A stretch of 64,000 bases of DNA from Pedobacter nutrimenti (GTDB taxonomy: Bacteria > Bacteroidota > Bacteroidia > Sphingobacteriales > Sphingobacteriaceae), in NCBI RefSeq assembly GCF_003208655.1, contig NZ_QKLU01000004.1, positions 496,001-560,000 on the forward strand, written 5' to 3'. The notes beneath the pieces were generated by a model. It had not been told where the DNA came from and did no database searches. It worked only from the letters and a program-made list of their open reading frames with translations. Positions 36,121-45,141 of the stretch are shown here, in pieces (the stretch's first letter is position 1; each line of letters begins with the position of its first letter). A program made the translations under genes and the position numbers.

Positions 36121-37523
36121 GATCGTTGTTTGTTATAAATTTCTACCAGCACAAGGGTTACCAGAAACCAAAGGCCCAGGGAACAAAAACCCAAAAGATA
36201 AGGCTTCAGGCTTTGACCGGCGGTCTGCGAAACATAATGGAAAGCCGGAACCTCTGCGTATTTCTCTTTGCTGATCTTATATTCCCAATCGCCCAGTCTG
36301 GAATGCTGTTCCATGTCCTGGTTCATATACCGGACAAAAAACCTCCGGTAATTTTCGGCCTGCCGCTGAAAATCAAGGTGCGTATAGTAATCTGTCCCGC
36401 AAAGTCCCATGGAGATGTTTTTAATGGCCACAAAAGGATCAATCAGACTGCACCAGAGTGCAATTTGGTTTTGCCGGCCAAGCTGCTGCTGCAGGCTGGA
36501 GAAATGCTTGTCATAGACCCAGCTGCTATAGGCCTCTCCGGCCTGCATCACATAACCTTCAAAATTAAAAGGGAGTTTCGAGACCGTATCGACCTGATAT
36601 TTTTTAAGCAGTTGCGCTTTCAACGCTGAGGCCCTTGCGCCAGAGGCATTGTGGCCATCTATTCCCATTTGAATGTCTTGGCGAATGGCTTGCATAAAAT
36701 CGTATTTGGTTGGCAAAGGATACAGGTTGTCCCCTGCACTGGCAGCCCATTTGGGTACCAGCACCATAAAACCCAGCCAAATGCCGATCATGGTTAAAAT
36801 GGCCGGTTTGGCGTTTTTACTATAAGCCGAAACCAGTAAAGTAACTGCTGCCACCAGAAAAAGATACAACAGGTAAAAAAGGCCCAGCAACAAAACCCTT
36901 ATGATCCCCGAAGCGGTGTACCCTATCCAGATCTGAGTAAGCAACAGCAGGATAAATGCCGGCAGGAGCAGAAGAACGATCCAGATGCAGCAGGCCAGAA
37001 ATTTCCCCAGGTACAACTGCCGGAAAGAAAGGCCCTGACTGTACAGCAGCTGGATAGTCCCTCCTGTTCTTTCTTTACTAAAGGCCGTGAAACCATTAAA
37101 AATAATCAGCAAGGGAAACAGCAATTGCAGGATCATGGCCAGGGAGAGTTCACCAAACCTTAAAGAAGAACTCTGTTCTTCGGCAGGTTTAAAAGAAAAT
37201 TCATTTTGCTTATGCGGTTCCAGATACACCACCGTTCCGGTAAAAGCATCCAGCCCATAATCAAACAGGCTCAACCCCGTTTTTGGCATATAGGCAAAAT
37301 TGCCAAAGTGGGCTGCAATATGCGGGTGCTTAGGGTCCTGATGCAGCCATTGTGCCCGCTTTTGTTGTTCAGCGGCCAGCCTTTCGGCAGTACTTTCCCT
37401 GAAAACCTGGTAGCCCCCGGCAGCGGCCGTCAACAGCAGCAATTGCATAATCAGGGCCGTCAGCAGGAAGCTCTTGTTCCTGAGCATCATCAGGAGTTCT
37501 TTTTTGATGAGGATCGCAATCAT
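36117..37523 (-). CDS. ABC-2 type permease (DUF3526-like), first subunit
   Basis: A 468-residue permease with the same layout as its neighbour: one N-terminal helix (FLLTALIMQLLLLTAAAGGYQVF), a periplasmic domain, then LQLLFPLLIIFNGFTAFSKERTGGTIQLLYSQG and further helices. Such permeases work with a stand-alone ATPase to move substrates across or out of the inner membrane (NosY-like systems are the best-known relatives). The TonB receptor gene lies 11 bp upstream and the second permease overlaps by 4 bp. Confidence 0.85.
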   Translation of the reverse strand: MIAILIKKELLMMLRNKSFLLTALIMQLLLLTAAAGGYQVFRESTAERLAAEQQKRAQWLHQDPKHPHIAAHFGNFAYMPKTGLSLFDYGLDAFTGTVVYLEPHKQNEFSFKPAEEQSSSLRFGELSLAMILQLLFPLLIIFNGFTAFSKERTGGTIQLLYSQGLSFRQLYLGKFLACCIWIVLLLLPAFILLLLTQIWIGYTASGIIRVLLLGLFYLLYLFLVAAVTLLVSAYSKNAKPAILTMIGIWLGFMVLVPKWAASAGDNLYPLPTKYDFMQAIRQDIQMGIDGHNASGARASALKAQLLKKYQVDTVSKLPFNFEGYVMQAGEAYSSWVYDKHFSSLQQQLGRQNQIALWCSLIDPFVAIKNISMGLCGTDYYTHLDFQRQAENYRRFFVRYMNQDMEQHSRLGDWEYKISKEKYAEVPAFHYVSQTAGQSLKPYLLGFCSLGLWFLVTLVLVEIYNKQRS

Positions 37524-37534
37524 CTGTTTAATTT

Positions 37535-39670
37535 TTAAAGTCTTTTTTGTTCATCAGTTTGTCTGGGCTTGTTCCCACTCAGTTTTCCACCCAGCCGGTA
37601 GCTTAAACCAAAGCTGAAACGGCGGCTGTCGGGGATATTTTTATAAGAAAAGTTAGCCGTATTGCTTAAGGAATAGCCCCAATACCAACCTGTATGGAAA
37701 AGGTCTGCAAAAGCAAATTTTACATCGAGTTTATCTTTCAGCAAGGTCTTTTTGATGCCCCCGTCCATACTGAAATAATAGCGGGCCATATAGACCCCGT
37801 TCAGATCGGCCGAGGTATAACGCGTCAGCAGCTCCAGGCTGGTTTTACCCGGCAAACGGAATGTCTGACTGGCATACAGTTCTATGGCCATTTTATCTAC
37901 ATTCTTAAAGCCTTGTAGCTGTACCAAAGGATACCGGGTATAACTCAGTGTTGCGCTGGTGCTGATACTCCAGAAAGTACCGATTTCTACAGGCACAATG
38001 ACCTGCGCTTCAAAACGGTCTTTATGGCTAAAATTCGCCACACTACGGATCAGCGTCCCAGTGGCCGGATCGGAATTGATGCTACTGGAAATAAACTGGT
38101 CTGCCCGGTTAAAACTCAGGCTGGCAATATACTTGTCCATTAAAGTATAAGCCGCAGACAGCACCCATGCTTTTTCAGCAAGCAGGCCAGGGTTCCCCTG
38201 GTAATAGGAAGACTGGTCCGTAAAATACCTGGCCGGGTTCAGGTCCCGGTAACCAGGGCGGCCTATCCTTCGGCTTAAAGAGAAATCCAGTTTATGGTTA
38301 GTGCTCAATTGCTGTGTAAGGGCCAGGGAAGGAAAAAGATCGGTATACACGCTTTTGTTCAGGCTAGCCGTTTTTACAGAGTTGCCCTCAGAAAGGGTAT
38401 GTTCCAATCTGAGCCCGGCGTCAAGGGTGGTGTGTTCCCATTGTTTTGACGCAGAAAAATAAGCTGCCGAAATCTGCTCTTTATAAATAAAATGATCACT
38501 TAAAGCAGCGACCTGTACAAGGCTATTGTTTTGCAGGGAGTCATAGTTAAAATTGTTGTCGATTTTTACCGATGAATACTTTAAACCCGTTTTTAAATTC
38601 CATTTTCCAAGCGGCCAGACCAGGTCTGTTTTCAGGGAGCGGATGTCGATATGGCTTGGCTGATGATAATTTAAAAGAGAAGTCCCGCTGCCCAAATGGC
38701 CATCGGAATTGTTTCTGTAAGAGATGTAATCTGCATCAGCAGTTAGCATTTTCCCAATAGAATCTATGCTGTACTTGTAATTCAAATTATAGGCATTGTT
38801 ATAATAGGGCTCTTTAGAATAGACCTTGCTGTCCTTTGCCGAAAGCAGTTCTTCCTTTGTGCTCCGCGTATAAGTCGTGTACACTGCATCTTTTGTCCAG
38901 TCGTCCCTGGTGCCTGTGTAGACAAAACCAATCTGCTGTTTTTTGTTCAGGTAAACATCTGTTCCCAGCCGGTAACTGTAGTATTGGCTCCGGAAAGGGT
39001 TAAAACCAATTCTGTCAAGGATCTGTGGCGTTCCGGCTTTGGTATCAAAGAGCTGGCGGCTGTTTTCTTCCCGGTAAGACCTGCGGTAGCTGTAGCCCAG
39101 GTTCCCAAAAAAATTAAACCTTTTCACCCGGATGTTCCCGGTAATGTTCTGGTTGTTGAGCACATAATGTCCTAAGGTAATGCCCGAACTCAGGTTTAAT
39201 GCATAACCGGGCTTATTGCTTTTACGGGTCACAATGTTAATGATGCCCGAGTTGCCCGAAGCATCATACTGGGCAGAAGGTGCAGTGATCACCTCTATCC
39301 GGCTAATCTGATCGCTGGTCATCCCTTTGAGCAAACTGGCCAGCTGCTGGGCAGAAAGGTAATTCATTTTACCGTCGATCATCACATTGGCTGCTGCAGA
39401 ACCTTTTAGCAACAGGTTTTCATCCTGATCGACCTTCACTCCAGGTGTGCGTCTGAGCAGGTCAAAAGCAGTGCTGCCAGCAGCGGCAGCACTCTTTTCT
39501 ACATTGTAAATCAGTTTTCCGTTTTTCATTTCCACATTTTTCCTGGAGGAACTGATCGTTACCAGTTCCAGCTGTTTTGCTGTGGTATCTTTTCGCAGCA
39601 AAGTGCTGTCTTTTTGCGCAAAAGCAACCGAGCAGCTCATTAACAGGAACAAAAGGGGGTAAATCTTCAT
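37535..39670 (-). CDS. TonB-dependent outer-membrane receptor, OMP beta-barrel family 3 type
   Basis: A 711-residue outer-membrane protein with a signal peptide (YPLLFLLMSCSVAFAQ), a plug domain (LVTISSSRKNVEMKNGKLIYNVEKS, LLRRTPGVKVDQDENLLLKG, DQISRIEVITAPSAQYDASGNSGIINIVTRK) and a barrel. It lacks the carboxypeptidase-like N-terminal domain usual in this family. The gene sits between the ABC ATPase (4-bp overlap) and the first permease (11 bp), which suggests a common pathway through both membranes. Substrate unknown. Confidence 0.9.
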   Translation of the reverse strand: MKIYPLLFLLMSCSVAFAQKDSTLLRKDTTAKQLELVTISSSRKNVEMKNGKLIYNVEKSAAAAGSTAFDLLRRTPGVKVDQDENLLLKGSAAANVMIDGKMNYLSAQQLASLLKGMTSDQISRIEVITAPSAQYDASGNSGIINIVTRKSNKPGYALNLSSGITLGHYVLNNQNITGNIRVKRFNFFGNLGYSYRRSYREENSRQLFDTKAGTPQILDRIGFNPFRSQYYSYRLGTDVYLNKKQQIGFVYTGTRDDWTKDAVYTTYTRSTKEELLSAKDSKVYSKEPYYNNAYNLNYKYSIDSIGKMLTADADYISYRNNSDGHLGSGTSLLNYHQPSHIDIRSLKTDLVWPLGKWNLKTGLKYSSVKIDNNFNYDSLQNNSLVQVAALSDHFIYKEQISAAYFSASKQWEHTTLDAGLRLEHTLSEGNSVKTASLNKSVYTDLFPSLALTQQLSTNHKLDFSLSRRIGRPGYRDLNPARYFTDQSSYYQGNPGLLAEKAWVLSAAYTLMDKYIASLSFNRADQFISSSINSDPATGTLIRSVANFSHKDRFEAQVIVPVEIGTFWSISTSATLSYTRYPLVQLQGFKNVDKMAIELYASQTFRLPGKTSLELLTRYTSADLNGVYMARYYFSMDGGIKKTLLKDKLDVKFAFADLFHTGWYWGYSLSNTANFSYKNIPDSRRFSFGLSYRLGGKLSGNKPRQTDEQKRL

Positions 39671-40362
39671 ATGGTTTCCAGGTATAATTTCTGAAGGTCC
39701 CGCGCATTAATTTCAGTCGTTTTTAAAGAATGGACCAATTCGCCCCTGCGCATAATGCCAATATGAGTACCGATATTCACTGCATTAAAAAGATCATGGG
39801 TAGCCATCAGTACAGCCCTGCCCTGTGCGCTAAAACTGCGCACTATTTCGGTAAATTCATTGGTCGCTTTAGGGTCCAGCCCACTGGTGGGCTCATCCAT
39901 AATCAGTGCCCCGGCATTTTTCGAAATGGCAATGGCAATCCCTACTTTTTGACGCATGCCTTTGGAATAGCTTTCCATTCTTTTATAGATGGCCCCCTGT
40001 TGCAAGCCTGCACTCAGCAGGAATTGTTCCAGCTCAGTTTTAGAATAAGAATAACCAGCCAGCTGACTAAAAAAATTAAGGTTTTCCAAACCGCTCAGGC
40101 TGGGGTACAGCATCACCACTTCAGGGATATAAGCCATGTGTTTTCTGGCTTCCTGTGGCCTGAGGTTCACATCAATATCCTTCACATAGACCTTACCGCT
40201 ACTGGGCCTTTTAAAATTCAAAAAAATATTAATGGTGGTCGATTTTCCGGCACCATTGGCCCCCAGCAAGCAATAGACTTCGCCTGCTTTCACCTGCAGG
40301 TCAATCCCTTTTAATACTTCCTGCTCCTTATAGCTTTTTTTCAGTTGCTCTGCTCTTAACAT
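39667..40362 (-). CDS. ABC transporter ATP-binding protein
   Basis: A 231-residue ABC ATPase; the ATG at 40362 (MLRAEQLKKSYKEQEVLKGI) is chosen because it leaves a 7-bp gap to the DUF4374 gene and matches family starts. Walker A GANGAGKST is at residues 34-42, the signature is SKGMRQKVGIAI, Walker B is ALIMDEPTSGLD, and the switch His is in MATHDLF. It resembles CcmA/NatA/NosF-type exporters ATPases. It should energise the two permeases encoded downstream. Confidence 0.92.
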   Translation of the reverse strand: MLRAEQLKKSYKEQEVLKGIDLQVKAGEVYCLLGANGAGKSTTINIFLNFKRPSSGKVYVKDIDVNLRPQEARKHMAYIPEVVMLYPSLSGLENLNFFSQLAGYSYSKTELEQFLLSAGLQQGAIYKRMESYSKGMRQKVGIAIAISKNAGALIMDEPTSGLDPKATNEFTEIVRSFSAQGRAVLMATHDLFNAVNIGTHIGIMRRGELVHSLKTTEINARDLQKLYLETI

Positions 40363-40369
40363 GCCGTGC

Positions 40370-41557
40370 TTATTTGATTTTGTCCAGGCCTGTGCAGGTA
40401 CCACTGTTCAGGCTAATTTTTTTGGTCACTACAGCATTGGAAATGTTATAGCTGTAAATGCTGTTTTCTTTATTGGAAGAAACCACAAAAGTGATGCTGC
40501 TGTCATCGAATTTGCGCATAATCGAAGTACTGGAACCATAAATATTAGGTAGTGCCGCAGAAAGGTCACCTAAAGAAGTTTTGGCTGACAGGTCAATTTT
40601 ATAATACCTGAAATTTGGCCCTTTAGACTCATAAGCATCTGCCGGGTCCTGGATTTGGGTGGTAAAAGCCAGCCCGTTAGAAAACAGGTACAAGCCAGAG
40701 CAGTTTTTTCCCGTTGCTGCCTTCAGGTCAAAGAAATAGCTAGGGTCAAAATCTGTCGCTCCCTTTTTTATCCTCAAGATCCCGCTGGGTACTGTACCCG
40801 AACCCTGTCCCTGGATGTACAAATCGCCATTACTGTCCAATGCAAAACCGCTGACCGAAGATCCCGCCAGAAAAAGATTGCTGGTCCGGGCATCAGAAAT
40901 CACTTTGTCTACCTTACCTGTAGCCAGGTCCAGAACGGCCACAAAGGCCACATTTTCCAAAGGATTGAAATTAGAATCAAAATACTGAATACCCAGAAAC
41001 AATTTTCCATCCCGGGCTTTCATCCCCAGGTAATAGGTAGAAGCGGCATTTTTCTTTAATACAGTGCTTAAGTCAATTTCACCGGTTTGCTGCAGTGCCG
41101 AAGGATTAAACTTAATCACCTTGGCCAGTCCCCCGCCTACCGAAGCATAAGCTTCTGTTGCACTGACAAATTCTACAGAAGAAAAAGTATTGGCTCCCGG
41201 AACCACCAGCTTTCCGGCAACAACCGCTTTTCCGCTGGCATCAAATGTATATTTGGTCATGGTGGCCGGTGCACCGAAATTGGTCATATAAATGGCCCCG
41301 CCATAAGTCCACTGTGAAGAAAAGCTAGGCAACTCGGTCGCCTTGCTGTTGTCCAGGGCAGCAATGTTTAAATCTTTTAAACCCTGGATATAAGTTGTCT
41401 GGCTGGGGTAAGCCCCACCAACATTGGAAATGGCAAAAGTCACTCCGCTGTTGTCTCCCGGAGGCGGTACATCATCACTTTTTTTGGAACAGGCGGCCAT
41501 CAGGCCGGATAAAGCCGCTAAGGCAATCAGTAAAGAATTTTTAAAAGTCTTGTTCAT
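40370..41557 (-). CDS. DUF4374 lipoprotein, XusB-like
   Basis: A 395-residue lipoprotein (lipobox SGLMAACSKK, Cys23) with a beta-propeller-like body: repeated strand-rich segments YGGAIYMTNFGAP, FSSVEFVSATEAYASVGG, LDLATGKVDKVISDART, GFALDSNGDLYIQGQGS. This is the DUF4374 family. To my knowledge the Bacteroides XusB lipoprotein that binds xenosiderophores belongs to it and works with the TonB receptor XusA. Here the TonB receptor gene lies 9 bp upstream, the same pairing, so a surface metal-chelate capture role is likely. No PepSY reductase (XusC) is present. Confidence 0.82.
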   Translation of the reverse strand: MNKTFKNSLLIALAALSGLMAACSKKSDDVPPPGDNSGVTFAISNVGGAYPSQTTYIQGLKDLNIAALDNSKATELPSFSSQWTYGGAIYMTNFGAPATMTKYTFDASGKAVVAGKLVVPGANTFSSVEFVSATEAYASVGGGLAKVIKFNPSALQQTGEIDLSTVLKKNAASTYYLGMKARDGKLFLGIQYFDSNFNPLENVAFVAVLDLATGKVDKVISDARTSNLFLAGSSVSGFALDSNGDLYIQGQGSGTVPSGILRIKKGATDFDPSYFFDLKAATGKNCSGLYLFSNGLAFTTQIQDPADAYESKGPNFRYYKIDLSAKTSLGDLSAALPNIYGSSTSIMRKFDDSSITFVVSSNKENSIYSYNISNAVVTKKISLNSGTCTGLDKIK

Positions 41558-41566
41558 GGTCTTTGC

Positions 41567-43681
41567 TTATTGAATAAATGTTCTGAATTTGAGGTGAAAG
41601 GACCTTCCCGGCCGCTGCACCCCATAGTTGTCATATACTTTTGCGTCTGCCAGGTTATCGACCTGGAAACTGAGGTTATACTTATTGTTTTTTATGGCGT
41701 AACTGATGCCGCTGCTTTGTACGTATTGGGTAGGGATCCTTAATTTCTGATCGGGATCGCCGTCTTTGGCCCAGTAGAGGTAAAACCAGTGCACATAACT
41801 GCCATTGTACCAGGCCGAAAAACTATCGTCTTTTTTAAATACACCGGGTTTAACATACAGCAATTCCCCATTGGAAAACAGGAAAGGGATATTGGGTAAA
41901 CGCTGGTTGTAATAGCCCCTGCTGTTCCCGGTCCCGGTATTTTCGGCATCGGTTTTACTGATGTAATTTTGCCAGGTGGCATTGAGCCGAAGCCTTAGCG
42001 CATCTGTAATTTTATAACTGTATTCTGCATCCAATCCGGTTATCTGTCCTTTAAGCAGGTTTTGGTAAATGCTAAATAAAGCTGAAGAAGAGGGTGGTGA
42101 AAAGATCAGGTTATCGGCCCTGCGGTAAAAAGCATTTACTTCGAAGCCCGATTTTTCACCATTAAACTGGAGCCCTGCATTGAGGTTATGACTCACTTCG
42201 GCCCTGAGGGAAGGGTTCGGATAAACCCGGTTAAAGTAAGTTCCGAAAAGTTCCTGTTCATCGGGCAAACGGGTGGCATATTCATAGGAAGCCTTTAACA
42301 GGAGCACTTCACTGATCCTGTACCTTAAAGCCTGGCTCCACCCAAAACGGCTTTGTTGTGAACGGGCATCACTTAAGCTGCGGCTGTCCTGGGTACTGAT
42401 GCTATACCCTCTGGCCGAATAATTGAAATATTTGAGGGAGGTAATGCTGGTCAGCCTTCCGTCCAAAAGGTCTTTTTCAAAAGCCAGGCCGGCGACCAGT
42501 TTCTGTAATTTAACCGGATAGTTTGCCGTAGCCGGATTATCGTCCGACTGGCTGTAACTACTGGCAATGATGTTGGCCGTTAAACGGGTCTGGTCATTGA
42601 ACTCCTCGAGTGCGTTGATCCGTGCTATCCGGTTGCTGATTTTTGTTTTGGGCTGTTGCCTTGGACCACTTTCGCCGCCACTGCTCCTTCTGAAAGCAGG
42701 CGGCGCAGACCCATCCCAGAGATAGGTATTGAGCGAGGTATCCACATAGTGGTTGCGCATGGCGTTTATGCCCACATAGGCATTAATGGAAAGGTGTCCA
42801 CCAATTTTTGCCTTGCTGTATTTTAAACCATTGTTCCAGGCCTGTTCGTCATAATTCACCTCACCATAAGGCTGGGTCATCATCCGGTTGTTCTGCAGCT
42901 GCTGGTCCAGAGAAGAAAGGGCGGTGAAAAAGCTCAATTCATCCGCCCATTTCTGAGGCGTGATGCCAATTGTCGCATTTGCATAATAACTGCTGAAACG
43001 GTCATGAAAGCGCTTAACCTGAATGGGAACCAACGTACCGTTGACCGGAATTTCTGCATCTATTTTATAATTGTTATCAGAATGGTTGTAAAAGGCACTC
43101 AGGTCCGTGTAAAACAAAGGACTAATGCTTTTTTTCAGGTTCAGGCTGGCCCTATGGGTATTAAAGGAAGAAATCTCATAAGAAGCATCGATATAGTCCT
43201 TTAAGGATTTGCGGGTAATGACATCTATTGCCCCGCCCAATGCATCAGCGCCCAGTTTAACCGGTACAACCCCTTTGTAAATTTCAATCCGGTCAATACT
43301 ATTAATTGGCAAAATATTCAGGCCCAGTCCTGCGCCCAGGTAATCCAGGGGAATCCCGTCTATAAAAAACTTCACCTGTTTTCCTGACATGCCGTTGATG
43401 TACACATCGGCAAAACTGCCCAGGCCACCACTTTGCCGGACTTTAATTCCGGCCGACTGGTTGATCAGGGCAATGGCCCCTTCAGGCCGGTTGTAATATT
43501 TTGAAGCGTCAATAACGCTCAGGTTCTGGGGCTGCTCCTTGCTTTTTACGGCCATTTTTTTGCCCTTCACCGTAACGTTTTTCAGTGCTTTGCCTTTGTC
43601 TTCGGTATTTTGCCCCCATAAGGTTATGGGCAAAAGCAGGTACAGCAGCACCAGCACTTTTTGATATGGTATTTTTCCCAC
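41567..43681 (-). CDS. TonB-dependent receptor, metallophore type (XusA-like)
   Basis: A 704-residue TonB-dependent receptor with a signal peptide (VLVLLYLLLPITLWGQ), a plug (ALINQSAGIKVRQSGGLGSFADVYINGMSGKQVKFFIDGIPLDYL ... SIDRIEIYKGVVPVKLGADALGGAIDVITRK, given here in parts) and a 22-strand barrel ending FHLKFRTFIQ. The plug is of the siderophore/vitamin type, not the SusC type. It forms a pair with the DUF4374 lipoprotein encoded 9 bp downstream. The gene upstream encodes an unknown protein 23 bp away, so it is part of the peptide-headed operon. Confidence 0.9.
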   Translation of the reverse strand: MGKIPYQKVLVLLYLLLPITLWGQNTEDKGKALKNVTVKGKKMAVKSKEQPQNLSVIDASKYYNRPEGAIALINQSAGIKVRQSGGLGSFADVYINGMSGKQVKFFIDGIPLDYLGAGLGLNILPINSIDRIEIYKGVVPVKLGADALGGAIDVITRKSLKDYIDASYEISSFNTHRASLNLKKSISPLFYTDLSAFYNHSDNNYKIDAEIPVNGTLVPIQVKRFHDRFSSYYANATIGITPQKWADELSFFTALSSLDQQLQNNRMMTQPYGEVNYDEQAWNNGLKYSKAKIGGHLSINAYVGINAMRNHYVDTSLNTYLWDGSAPPAFRRSSGGESGPRQQPKTKISNRIARINALEEFNDQTRLTANIIASSYSQSDDNPATANYPVKLQKLVAGLAFEKDLLDGRLTSITSLKYFNYSARGYSISTQDSRSLSDARSQQSRFGWSQALRYRISEVLLLKASYEYATRLPDEQELFGTYFNRVYPNPSLRAEVSHNLNAGLQFNGEKSGFEVNAFYRRADNLIFSPPSSSALFSIYQNLLKGQITGLDAEYSYKITDALRLRLNATWQNYISKTDAENTGTGNSRGYYNQRLPNIPFLFSNGELLYVKPGVFKKDDSFSAWYNGSYVHWFYLYWAKDGDPDQKLRIPTQYVQSSGISYAIKNNKYNLSFQVDNLADAKVYDNYGVQRPGRSFHLKFRTFIQ

Positions 43682-43704
43682 CTTACTGATCTTGGATTTA
43701 AGGG

Positions 43705-44625
43705 TTAAATAATTTCATGTATAAGCCCCGCTCCAAGCATCTCATCGTATTCGGCTTCCCATCCGGTGGTCCGGACCTGCGCCCTGCTATATACGCCCCC
43801 GGCCATGGCCCAAATGAGCAGCTGGTTTCCGCCGAGCTCGTAGCTTTCTTCGGTATGGGCATGGAGCAGGTAAATTTTTTCTGCTTTGCGCAGTTCCAGA
43901 AAATGCTGGTTGCGGATACATCGGGGTTCAGGGGCTGTCAAAAGCGGCAACAATTCCCGTTCTTCATTGTAGCTCAGGTAAGCCTGGGCATACTGAAACT
44001 CAATTTCTTTTTTTTCGAATGCCTGGAGTTCAAATACCTGTAACTGATCCGGAAAAATGGGTTCTCCGGGCTTATAATCTATAATTTTAACAGGAACTGC
44101 TTCCGGTGATTCATTATGCAGGGTTACCGAATAAGCCCCTTCCTTCTTCTGAGGGGTAGTCGCCTTTATTTCTACTTTTTCAACAAAAAAGAAATCATCC
44201 GCAGCCGTTTTGGAATACCTGGTTTCCCCGGAACTCATCACCGTAGAAATTAAACTGTATTTGCCAAGGGGCGCATCAGCAGGCACTGCATAACTAAAAT
44301 AATAATGCCTTCCCGATTGGATGTTCTGCAAGATCTCCACCAGTTTTTCTTTTTTTTGCTTTCCGCTCAGGTAATCTGCCATAACCATTAAAGGCGTGTT
44401 TTTATTCAGGTACAGGAACTGTCCCTCCTTCCGGCTTTCTTCCCTGCTGATGGCCGGCAGGGCAAGCATGTGTTTTTCCAAAAGCCAGGTGATTTCCCCT
44501 AAAGGGTCCTGCACACCGATGCGCACCAGGGGACAAATGGAATGTTCCTTTAAATGGGCCGTGTTGAAATTCCAATGGATGCTGACCCTGCTGTCCCTTA
44601 AGGTTCGTTTTGGAAAAATGCTCAT
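43705..44625 (-). CDS. unknown beta-rich protein of the peptide operon
   Basis: A 306-residue protein starting MSIFPKRTLRDSRVSIHWNF. No signal peptide or membrane helix is seen, so it is probably cytoplasmic. The composition suggests a beta-sandwich in the N-terminal two thirds (SYAVPADAPLGKYSLIST, FFFVEKVEIKATTP, followed by DYKPGEPIFPDQLQVFELQAFEKKEIEFQYAQ), and a C-terminal mixed domain (YLLHAHTEESYELGGNQLLIWAMAGG). I recognise no family. Its ATG overlaps the last base of the upstream gene (TAATG), a sign of translational coupling, so it probably works with that protein, perhaps in handling the peptide. Confidence 0.7.
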   Translation of the reverse strand: MSIFPKRTLRDSRVSIHWNFNTAHLKEHSICPLVRIGVQDPLGEITWLLEKHMLALPAISREESRKEGQFLYLNKNTPLMVMADYLSGKQKKEKLVEILQNIQSGRHYYFSYAVPADAPLGKYSLISTVMSSGETRYSKTAADDFFFVEKVEIKATTPQKKEGAYSVTLHNESPEAVPVKIIDYKPGEPIFPDQLQVFELQAFEKKEIEFQYAQAYLSYNEERELLPLLTAPEPRCIRNQHFLELRKAEKIYLLHAHTEESYELGGNQLLIWAMAGGVYSRAQVRTTGWEAEYDEMLGAGLIHEII

Positions 44626-45095
44626 TAATATTTTCTTAAGCTGCTGATGTTTTCTTTGGAATACTGAATGGGATACACCTGGAACCACTTAACCACCGTA
44701 TCTGCCCCAAGCTCATCATAAGCATGGCCAATCACATGGCTCAGTTTAACCTGAAACTCTGTTTTGGCCAGTTCGGGGTCCAGTTCATTTTTAATGCGCT
44801 GGATTTCTTTTTCGCTTTTGGTGGCAGGCAGGTGGTGAAAGTACCGTCCGAAATGTTCTTCACAAAAACGATGGTACTCCTTGGTGAACAAAATGAAATT
44901 ATGCCACATCTCGTCCAGGATCAATAATTCATCAGGAATAAATATTCCCGGAAGCTGGCACAGGTACAAAAACTTCCTGGTTTCCCGGAACAGGTCATCG
45001 GCCTCGGCTTCTGAAACCTTAAACTGATCTGTAAACCTGGAAAGGACGTCTTCGTTATTATATGCGAGTATTTGTTTGAGTTGCTGCTGGTCCAT
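44625..45095 (-). CDS. GRDP-like small protein of the peptide operon
   Basis: A 156-residue soluble helical protein. Its core motif LDEMWHNFILFTKEYHRFCEEHFGRYFHH (about residues 61-89, given in pieces: LDEMWHNFILFT, EYHRFCEEHFG, RYFHH) matches what I know as the glycine-rich-domain-protein-like pattern (D..WH.F...T..Y..FC....G.F.HH), with several conserved His, Glu and Cys that could bind a metal. It is the first gene after the Cys/His peptide and the hairpin, and is coupled to the next gene. Enzyme activity is not known. A peptide-modifying or metal-handling role is inference. Confidence 0.65.
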   Translation of the reverse strand: MDQQQLKQILAYNNEDVLSRFTDQFKVSEAEADDLFRETRKFLYLCQLPGIFIPDELLILDEMWHNFILFTKEYHRFCEEHFGRYFHHLPATKSEKEIQRIKNELDPELAKTEFQVKLSHVIGHAYDELGADTVVKWFQVYPIQYSKENISSLRKY

Positions 45096-45107
45096 ATCTT
45101 AAAATTG

Positions 45108-45133
45108 AGCAGCGGAACCTATGTTCCGCTGCT
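45108..45133 (-). terminator. intercistronic hairpin, possible partial terminator
   Basis: A perfect 11-bp stem with a 4-base loop (AGCAGCGGAAC - ATAG - GTTCCGCTGCT read on the minus strand) lies between the peptide stop codon and the GRDP-like gene. It is followed by CAATTTTAAG, a weak T tract. It could reduce read-through or protect the 3' end of the short peptide message. Confidence 0.65.
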
Positions 45134-45141
45134 GCTTGTTT

